From Adineta vaga (lineage: Eukaryota; Rotifera), in contig CP075496.1 of assembly GCA_021613535.1 (NCBI GenBank), positions 7,564,001 through 7,628,000 of the forward strand: DNA of 64,000 nucleotides, read 5' to 3'. Shown piece by piece: positions 56,010 through 64,000 of the stretch. The notes beneath the pieces were generated by a model. It was given only the letters and a program-made list of their open reading frames with translations. It was not told the DNA's origin and did not search any database. The translations under genes were made by a program, and so were the position numbers. Each line of letters starts with the position of its first letter. The stretch's first letter is position 1.

Positions 56010-56768
56010 TCTGGCTTCTAAATGAACGACATAGATTTATTATAGTCACGACAAGTGACATTGAATACATTTATTAAATATACAAAACGTAGGTTTTGAT
56101 TTTGAAATCTAAAATAGGACAAGAAAAAGAACAGATATTGCAGCGCGACAAATATGGTTACAAGGTTTTTTTTCTTCTTTTTTTTGTTTGTTATTTCAAT
56201 CAAATATGCCATTAATTTCGACTGAAATTACTACTAAATGTCTGTTTTTCTTTATCGGATGCTATATACTTTGTGTTAGTTTCTTACTCTATATATTAAT
56301 TCGACCTTTAAAATATCATCTCAATCAATCAACAGCGATAACAATTCTTCGAAAAATTCATGAGATCAATGAACGAAATATAATCAATTGTTATCACCAT
56401 ACGAATATAAAAAACATTTGTAATTTCTTTTTTCGAAATGAACGACTAGGAAAGTTGAATTTATTGCTGTACGAAAGGTAAGTTCAGAGATATGTATTGA
56501 AATAAATTCTCATTACTCGGCCCAACCATCCAAGAAAAGCAGAAACTCTTCCTTGTCATGATTATTACTTATTTCCAAAATCTATACTTTCTTTCCTCAA
56601 CTGAATCGAAAACAAATAATCTACGATTTGAATTAAACATCATATTAAAACACAAGACAATCATTTAAGAGTGAGATATTTTTTACTAGCTCACACATAG
56701 TAACGATCAAATATACAAACAAGCAAACGAAAAGAAAACAGTTATATTCACTCTCGACGTTGATCAAA
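56010..56768. other. Region between the disordered-protein gene and SNRPC
   Basis: About 760 bp. It holds a possible plus-strand exon (listed separately) and otherwise A/T-rich sequence. The 3' flank of SNRPC and the promoter of the disordered-protein gene must lie here. Confidence 0.5.
56206..56477 (+). CDS. Possible small membrane-protein exon (hypothetical)
   Basis: From the ATG at 56206 an open stretch of about 90 codons starts MPLISTEITTKCLFFFIGCY. One clear hydrophobic helix (CLFFFIGCYILCVSFLLYIL) is followed by a positive RPLKYH, a plausible type III orientation. The rest has normal, non-repetitive composition (INERNIINCYHHTNIKN). The open stretch runs into a good donor, GAAAG|GTAAGT, at 56477-56478. 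No downstream exon could be identified before the convergent SNRPC gene, and no homology is recognised. It may be a real short gene, a first exon or chance. Confidence 0.25.
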
Positions 56769-57292
56769 TTATTCGTTAGATGGTTTTGGAACAGGTATCG
56801 GTGGAATACCAACCGGAGGTGGCATGCCAGGTGGCATACCAGGTGGCATCATACCCGGTGGAGGTCGTAAAGTCATTAATGCCGTCATTGCTGCTGGATT
56901 TGGTGGTGGACCAAGTGGAGGCATACCTGGTGGTAATGCAAATGCCCATGGAGGAACAATAGCTGGCATACCAGGTCGTGGTGGTATCATGTTTGGAGTC
57001 ATCAAACGAGGTGCACCCATTGGAAAAGGTGCACTAGTTAGTTTGCCAGATTTGTAAGCTGCTGTTGTTTGATCAATCTAACAAAAATTAAAAAAATTCA
57101 ATATAAATATCGAAAGAAACAAGTGGATAAATTGAATATGCGTACTAATTTTTGTGCTTGTTCTTCCATCCATTTTTGATAATAATCACGAACATTTTCT
57201 TTATGTTTTCTACCTTGACAATGGGTTTTACGTACCGATGGTGAATCGTGAGTTAGGTATGTATCACAATAATCACAATAGTATTTAGGCAT
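56769..57292 (-). CDS. SNRPC: U1 snRNP protein C
   Basis: Two exons. The N-terminus [20 protein letters not shown], then [20 protein letters not shown], is the U1-C matrin-type zinc finger (C-x2-C...H-x5-H), nearly invariant in eukaryotes. It stabilises pairing of U1 snRNA with the 5' splice site. After [17 protein letters not shown] the protein becomes Pro/Met/Gly-rich ([16 protein letters not shown]), as in animal homologues. The frames seen on the opposite strand are mirror images of this repeat. With PRPF40A and SREK1IP1 it makes three splicing-factor genes in the window. Confidence 0.97.
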
Positions 57293-57716
57293 GACGTGAA
57301 TAGAGACTAGTTACGAAATCAAATAGATTTCCTTCGAGAGAAGTAAGCCAAAAAGTAAATGAAAGAAATAAGAAAATGAGATTGAGAAATTTTGTCGACA
57401 ATGAACCAATAGTTAACAAGAGTCTAACCTCATAATTTTGCGTCAATAGATGTCGCGAAATGACAATACCATTTCGTTTCATTCCGATTCGAAGGAGTGT
57501 ATAAGAAAGTACTACTTTCCTTTCGAATAAAATATGATTATAAAACAACACCATTTTATTTTGATGATAAAAAAAATTAAATTATATTTGAACATACTGC
57601 TTTGTGAATATCATATATGAACAAAATGCAGTAAAATTAACAAGTTTAAAAAAAAAGACATCGAGCATTCTCACTGGATTGAAACCATAAACTTAAGAAT
57701 AGATTCAATAGTTCAT
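57293..57716. other. Gap between PARP and SNRPC genes
   Basis: A 424-bp stretch between two minus-strand genes, holding the PARP 3' flank and SNRPC promoter. No motif was recognised in the open frame at 57285-57554. Confidence 0.5.
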
Positions 57717-60700
57717 CTATTGATATGTAATGAGATGGTCAGCATATACACCGGCATCATGATAAACTACAAAAATATGATGTCCATCTGTAGTCGTGTC
57801 ATAACCAGCCGGAGGTACTTTCATAGATTGGTTTCCTTGATGTGTTCGACCGATGAGAACTCGTGCTAAAAACATAGTTCTCTCTCCTGATACACTGGGT
57901 TTTGCATATGAGTGGCTATAACTAGCATTAGAACTAAAGTAAACACCACAACCGTATGCAACGCCTATATCAAACAAAGTTTATGAGCAAGATAATTTTT
58001 GACAACAAGATCTTTTACCATTGACACCGGCAAATGATCGATTGAAACATTCTTGGATAATCTGATTTGCTGAAATACCGGTACATCCATGGAAAAGCAA
58101 ACGTTCATCTAAATTTCCATAACGTCGTTTGTATTCATCACGATGAGCTGTATACTAAAATTTACAAAACGAATTTAAAAAATGTTTAGATATGCTTGTG
58201 AACGTTTTATTTTTGTAAATACCTGTTTATACCACCGTTCATTTTGAATACGTTCTATTTTAATAATTTTTAGATGTTGTCCATTCATCGTTGAATTGAA
58301 TTGTTTTAAAACATCCTGATATTCTTTCGATGACGATTGTAATGTAACTCGTTTGCAATTTTGATCACTGGGCTCCCATGTCTATAAATGATATTTATTT
58401 TAAATATAAAAAAAAAGAATAATGAAACAGTCGATGAATCGACTTACATCAGGTAATAAGGAATCTACAACTTTTCGTCGTATAGCTCGTACATCTGATC
58501 CATGATGTTCTTCCATTGATGAGAAGATAATTCGACATCGTTCTTGTTTGTCATTTACAAAATCAAGCTTAAAAACAAAACACAATCAAACATATTATTG
58601 ATTATCATCCAGAGTATCTGTCAATACAAACTTGCGATTGTTTTTTTAAAAAAGCATCTTCAATCATTCCATTTAATTTGAATGAATATTGTTGCCAATT
58701 ATCAGAATTTGGTGTAACCTCAACTGACCAAATAACACCACGTGATACAGCATGATTACGTGCTTGTTTATATGTTTCAGTTGTTAATTCAAAGAATTGT
58801 TTCTCTGCTTCATGTACCTAAATTATTCATGAGTAGATACATGTATAAACAAATAGATTAATTGATTACCGCATCTTTTGGGCCAACTAATTCAACTGAT
58901 AATGAATTTAAATCAAGTGTGGGCTTAACATGTTGTTTCAAACAATATGTATAGAATTGATTGATGGTATTTTGTGACCAATCTAGCAAATCATTTTTAT
59001 TTGTTATTTGTTTTGTAAATGATGATGAATGAGCTAATTTTAAGATATCTTGTTTACATTTGACTAAATGATCATTAGTAGCACTGATCAATGTGATTTC
59101 AGTAACTAGAGAAAAAACAAATCATGAACATTTCGTATGAGAAATAATACTTTACCTGTTTCATCGTATGATAGTTTTGAATGAATAATAGATTTACTTG
59201 TCGTTAATGCTGCTGCTGCTGCTGCTAATGTTGTTGATGATGCTTTCGATACTGTTGTTCGAGATGGTTTGATACATTGAAGATATTTTACAAATTCATC
59301 ATAAACATTATTTTGATCGGGTAAAAGAACGAATGACACGTTCAACTGATTATTATTGCTTCCCAATTGTGTTAATGCTTCATCAATCATATGTTTAGCA
59401 ATGATGGACGGATCAAAGCCTAATTTACCACAACCAACACTTGGAAATGCTTGAAATATATGAAGAAAACAAAAAATAAAATCAAATAAAGATCAGTTAA
59501 AGAAAAACAAACCAAGTGTTTTATATTGATTTTTTATCACATAATTAATTGCTGAAGAAACAAAAGTACTAAGCGATGGTTTCAATATATGTGGATTTGA
59601 TTGTCCTGATTGCCATGGTATGAAAAGAATCTTCTTACATGGTAATGCACCATTGCATGTTGCAACTACAGGATCTCCATTAGAACTCGTAGTGTTCGTG
59701 AATTCAGTTTGTACCTGAACACCAGCTTTGGTAACAATGGTTTTTCGCATAATTTCTGATGTCGAACAAACAACGATTACATCAACCTATTCAAAAAGTA
59801 TCATATATGACAAAAACTTCTTTAAATACTTACTGTTTGTGTTGTTAAATCTCCAGTACAAATTGTAATTGTCGAATTTCCAATATTAATACTATTCGTA
59901 TTTGTCACAGATGCATTTGTATGTCGACTTTGTTTAGCTAAATCCTCCAAATCAGTCCCTTGTGCTTTTGGAATTGGAATGTCAATACGATGAGTTCGAC
60001 TCTTTATTTCAAAATAACATTTCGTTTTTATCAAAGAGGTAAGTCGTTTAGGTTCTTGATTGATGAGTACACCAAATGCACTACTTTGTATTTCAAAAGT
60101 GACTTCATCAATTTGTGTCAATGCATCCAGATTAGCTTTAATTTCTGCATGCATATCAATTGGTGCAAGAAAATCACCAGATTGTCGAAGACGTGCTAAA
60201 CTTACATCACATCCATCAGCTTTATAACGTTTTTCCAGTTTGCTCAAATCATTTTGCGCAACATGAACTAAATAATTAAACTAGAAGAAAAAAGATTTAT
60301 TAAGCATAATCTGTAATCTTCGAACCTGTTTTTCTGAAAGAATCATCTTATAGGATTGAGGAACATATCTATTTTTAAGTTCTTCAAATATTTGACGAAA
60401 TTCTTTGACTATTTTTGTTAAACCAAATAAATACATTGCTTTCGTTTCATCATATAAACAAATATCTTTTTTATAATCATCTCGTTTACGAATAGCGTCT
60501 TCTAAACTTTTCCAATCCTTTGTAAATTTTGATGTAGATGATTGTGAAGTATAAGTAATTGTTGCCAAACTAAATCTATTGTTAATTAAATCTTCAATTC
60601 GTTGTTCATCAATACCGAATTGAGGATTTGTAATATCGAAATAATTGATATTAACAGTTGTTGATGACATTTTTTGACATGTACAAGTGAGTTTTTCTAA

Positions 60701-63395
60701 ATCGAAATGATATTGAATAAGTACAGTTGCGTCTTCAATCTTTGTCCAATTTCCATCTGAAATAAAAACAAATTTGAAAAAAAATCTTCTTCTATAAAGA
60801 AACGATTTTGTTTTACCATTTTTTTCATCGAATTTTCGTGTACGTAATAATGAAAATAAGTTTTGTACATATTCAAGTGCATTTTCAGCATCTCTATTTT
60901 GACCAATGATTTTAATAGTAATACGAAGTTTTCCTTCTTTTGATTTTGTATTCATTACAGTTCGTTCAATTATTATCTTAACATTATATGTATCTCTTAA
61001 ATGCTGTTCCAAACGATTTTCAAATGTGCTCAAAGAAAACATGCTTAATTCTTCAGCTGATGTAATCGGATACAATGATACATTGTTTACTGTTGAAGCA
61101 GTCGAATGACTTGGTCGTCTAGATTGAAAATAATATAAACGTAAATTTGAAATTATATTTATAGAAAAAATACTGTTCGATAGATTCTTGTTTGCAGACA
61201 GGTGAAACTGGTTTTGAACTATAAATTGATTTATCAGTTTGATTCTAGCAAGAAATTTTTCAATGATTAACACTCACTTAATATCCATTTGTTGATTAAC
61301 TGTTGTTGTCTGATCTAGTTGATGATGCGGTCTGTGTTTCGGAAATAGTTGACTTTTTAATTCAACAAAATCATTATATTTAGCTGCTACTGAATAATCA
61401 TTATGACCATCTCGCCGAAATGCTACTGTCGTAGAATGCTTTCGTAAAATTCTCGCTTGATACGGTTTTAGATCACGCAAAACCTGATATCTCAATTTCT
61501 GCATATAATTATTTATTTTATTTTTTAGAATAGCTTCGTTTGATGGACAACGTGGTAGTCGTGGAAAACTACCAGTATAGCTTATCTCGTTTCCATGAAT
61601 TGTAATTTCACCACCAAGTTCATCACCTACAAGTATATCGAGTATTTAAATGGAAAAAATATTTTCTCAAGAATTACGAATATAATCTTTTAATTCTACT
61701 TGAAATACAGAATGTGCAGCAACCATAACCCAATCAGGACGAATTTTAATTGTAGTTGACTGAGACTTGCTTACAGCTGAGGTTGGAATGTTAAATGGAA
61801 TACTTTGTGCTGTTGAAATAGTGGCATTTTCATTCTCATGTGTATCATCAACATAGGTGATAATTGGAGTGATTGTAACACGAAATTTGACGATGATTTT
61901 CTCAACATTCAACATCCATCGTTTGAACGCTGGAAAAAAAATAAAATTTATTGAACATAAATAGACAATAATGAATATATTCTTTCGCACTACTGGATGA
62001 CTTTACTCAGTAAATCTAATTCTCTTTTTTTTCGATCTTTCGATTATATCTTACCATCAACATTGATAAATTCCACTTCCACACAATTGTCTTCTGTTAA
62101 TTGGTACGTAAACACGTCGATTCTAGCAGATCGTATGATATTTTCCACATCATCGTATGACATTATTTTTTCGTCGGGAAAACGAATGATAATCGTATCA
62201 AATTCGTATACTTGTACTATCGATAAATCTCTTCCTTGTAATTGTGATTTCGTTTGATACTGTTTATAAACTTTTTTGAATTCTATTAAAAACAAGAAGT
62301 CAAACAGAATTTTGTTATTCGAAAAGTAAACATTACCTATTTCATTATTACATTGAATTAGACAAATTTGTTCATCTGTTGTTGAAAAATCAGTTAGTGT
62401 GAATTGAATATTATTTCCAATTAGTAACGAAAGATATAATTTAATACGATTTTCAGCTATTTTATCTTGTTTATTATTCAAGACACTTTTCAGTACAAAA
62501 CTAGTTCGATCAATTAGTTGTTTTGAACGTTTAAATTTAATGTCATGTTTACTAAAAGTTGGAATTTGTGAATTCAATAATTTCTCTATATCTAAAGTAA
62601 TAAAAGCAAAGCGTAGAAAACTTTCGTTTGAAAAACAAACGAGCAAATCTTACCATTAGTTGGATCTAATTGAATTGTAACACGTCGAAAATATTCATTT
62701 TCACTTTCACTTAATTTCTTTTCGATGGTATAATTTTCTACATTTAAACTCATTTCAATAATTTCTATATCGATTTGTGGTGCATAATACGATGATGGAA
62801 AACTAATATCGACTTGTTTATCACTATCATCTTTTATAATATTTAATTGTACAGGACTCGTTGGATTTGATTGCTTAGTAAACGTTTGAGGGCGATAAGT
62901 AGGTTTTGTGCAAGTCGTCTCAATCGAATTAATCGAACAAGTAAATGAGCATCAACATGTCGACAATCCAATTGTTCAATAATCTTTCGATTTTCACCAT
63001 GACTAAAATCATGTGGATAACGACAGTTCGGTATTTTACAATGACCAAATTCACGACATAAATGAAGTTTTCCACATGATGTTACTGCATTATGACAGCG
63101 ACCAGAAAGAAATGCTTCACAAATATCGAGCTATATAAAAGAAAATCATTAGTTTATTTTAGAGAAAAAACGTTCAATCGATTACTGTTGGTTCAACATG
63201 AATTGTAATGGAATTATCTTTATTGATTACTAATTGAAATAAAGTTGGACTGAGTACTCGAATTTCACGACGGATTTCTTCAGTATAACATTGTGTACCT
63301 TGAGCTATAAGTGCAAGGCTAATTTGTGAATCTTTTAAGACAAGAAGTTGTTTAGCGAGAAAAATTTCAATAATTTTGTTTGATAGATCTGTCAT
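57717..63395 (-). CDS. Multidomain mono-ADP-ribosyltransferase: ZAP-like N-terminus plus macro, WWE and PARP domains
   Basis: About 17 exons and some 1,550 residues. (1) ATG 63395: ~70-residue winged-helix-like start (IIEIFLAKQLLVLKDSQISL). (2) Two CCCH fingers: C-x7-C-x6-C-x3-H in CEAFLSGRCHNAVTSCGKLH and C-x5-C-x4-C-x3-H in CREFGHCKIPNCRYPH. A helix with LLVRLIRLRR follows; this order resembles ZAP/PARP13 and PARP12. (3) Several RRM/KH-like segments. (4) One macro domain: CTGDLTTQTVDVIVVCS, LFIPWQSGQ-type text (read ILFIPWQSGQS) and AFPSVGCGKLGFDPSIIAKH. (5) WWE: GVIWSVEVTPNSDNWQQYSF. (6) PARP catalytic domain: LLFHGC (His), YGCGVYFSSNAS (Tyr) and HHIFVVYHDAG with Ile at the third triad position, predicting mono- not poly-ADP-ribosylation. 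PARP14-type enzymes modify proteins in antiviral and stress responses. The frame breaks by one base in a T run at 62904-62907. Confidence 0.82.
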
Positions 63396-63918
63396 TATGG
63401 AAAAAATAACATCTAAAAATGAAATGAAAGAAAACGTTTTTCATGCTTTCATTTATGAAGAAAAAACCCACAGAATGATAAAAAACACGAACACGTGTCA
63501 TCGACACTAAAGAATAGAAAGAGAAAGAAAAAAAGACATGATTTTCACATACAGTACTTACATTTCTTTTACTCATGATATGAAATATATTTTGTTGCAT
63601 TGAGTAATAAATCTTCCAAAAGTCATCTCAAATGATATTTCTATAATATTTTCACACATTCTTATCAACTATCTTTAACTTACACACATTACACTATAAC
63701 AAATAAATATTTAGATATAGTCTGCATACATATATAAATTACAAGGGCCAGTTCTGATGAATGAATATTGAAGTTTATTTTTAATATTGATTTTCAACAA
63801 ATGAAGAGAGTAACATTCATTATGAATATTTATTCATAATAATAATGTTTCTTGTTTTTTTTTATTGAATACAAAAGAAAACCAAAGGAACAGTAACAAC
63901 AAAAAGTAGTGTCTGATT
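63396..63918. other. Gap between POLR2L and PARP genes
   Basis: About 520 bp with the PARP promoter and the POLR2L 3' flank, both on the minus strand. A TTTTTAG acceptor-like site lies about 20 nt before the PARP ATG. The open frame upstream of it shows no conserved motif. Confidence 0.5.
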
Positions 63919-64000
63919 TCATTTTTCTAATGGTGTATAATTCAATAATTTTTCGATGAGATCAACATGGGATAATAACATACGACGACAACAATATCGT
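63919..64000 (-). CDS. POLR2L: RNA polymerase I/II/III subunit RPABC5 (RPB10), 3' end (partial)
   Basis: The minus strand at the window edge reads RYCCRRMLLSHVDLIEKLLN, then YTPLEK and TGA (63919-63921). This is the invariant C-terminus of RPB10, a 67-residue subunit shared by the three nuclear RNA polymerases; the CC in RYCCRR belongs to its zinc site. The 5' part, including the MIIPVRC zinc motif, lies beyond the window. Confidence 0.95.
   Translation of the reverse strand, partial: RYCCRRMLLSHVDLIEKLLNYTPLEK

Noticed and set aside
56780-57057. Gly-rich plus-strand frames ([12 protein letters not shown] type)
   Set aside because: Exact antisense of the Pro/Met/Gly tail of SNRPC.

Overview
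The window is nuclear DNA of a small invertebrate, most likely a bdelloid rotifer (Adineta/Rotaria-like). It is AT-rich and gene-dense. Most coding genes are cut by many very short GT-AG introns (about 45-70 bp), and the genes are animal-type. Two genes look foreign to animals: a GH81 beta-1,3-glucanase and an intronless MtnX-like phosphatase. No transposon, rRNA, tRNA or CRISPR array was recognised. The species call is inference; no marker gene settles it.

Layout. 1-136: 5' end of an OSGIN-type flavoprotein (-). 1781-4155: TBCEL (-). 5302-6633: ITM2/BRI-like BRICHOS membrane protein (-). 7874-13390: compact + strand trio ISOC-like hydrolase, TYW1, UBA5. 15718-17750: TIR-NHL fusion (+). 18591-20858: EHD (+). 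23853-25610: ZC2HC1 zinc-finger protein (+). 26134-33830: compact - strand quartet, in transcription order HAD phosphatase, PRPF40A, SREK1IP1, MANBA. 34221-37286: uncharacterised 'SAP'-motif protein (+). 37985-38361: small secreted peptide precursor (+). 39080-44543: ABCC4-like transporter (-). 45891-48556: GH81 (+). 48742-56009: compact - strand group, a disordered protein, TIMM8, PSMB2, FIGNL1. 56769-57292: SNRPC (-). 57717-63395: large PARP with ZAP-like zinc-finger N-terminus (-). 63919-64000: 3' end of POLR2L (-).

Three themes stand out. First, co-directional genes sit 18-190 bp apart, and many start codons lie 0-35 nt after a pyrimidine-tract + AG acceptor. This is the signature expected of spliced-leader trans-splicing and operon-like transcription, which is known in bdelloids. 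Second, two proteins are predicted to consume NAD+ and have innate-immune-like domain content: the TIR-NHL protein, and a PARP that joins a ZAP/PARP13-like winged helix plus CCCH fingers to macro, WWE and mono-ART domains. They are the best candidates for an undescribed system, although nothing links them functionally beyond domain content. Third, a peptide-hormone-like precursor encodes a predicted 19-residue, single-disulfide peptide that I cannot place in a known family.

The PARP reading frame is interrupted by what looks like one missing base in a T run at 62904-62907. This could be a sequence error, a disabled allele or an unrecognised splice event.
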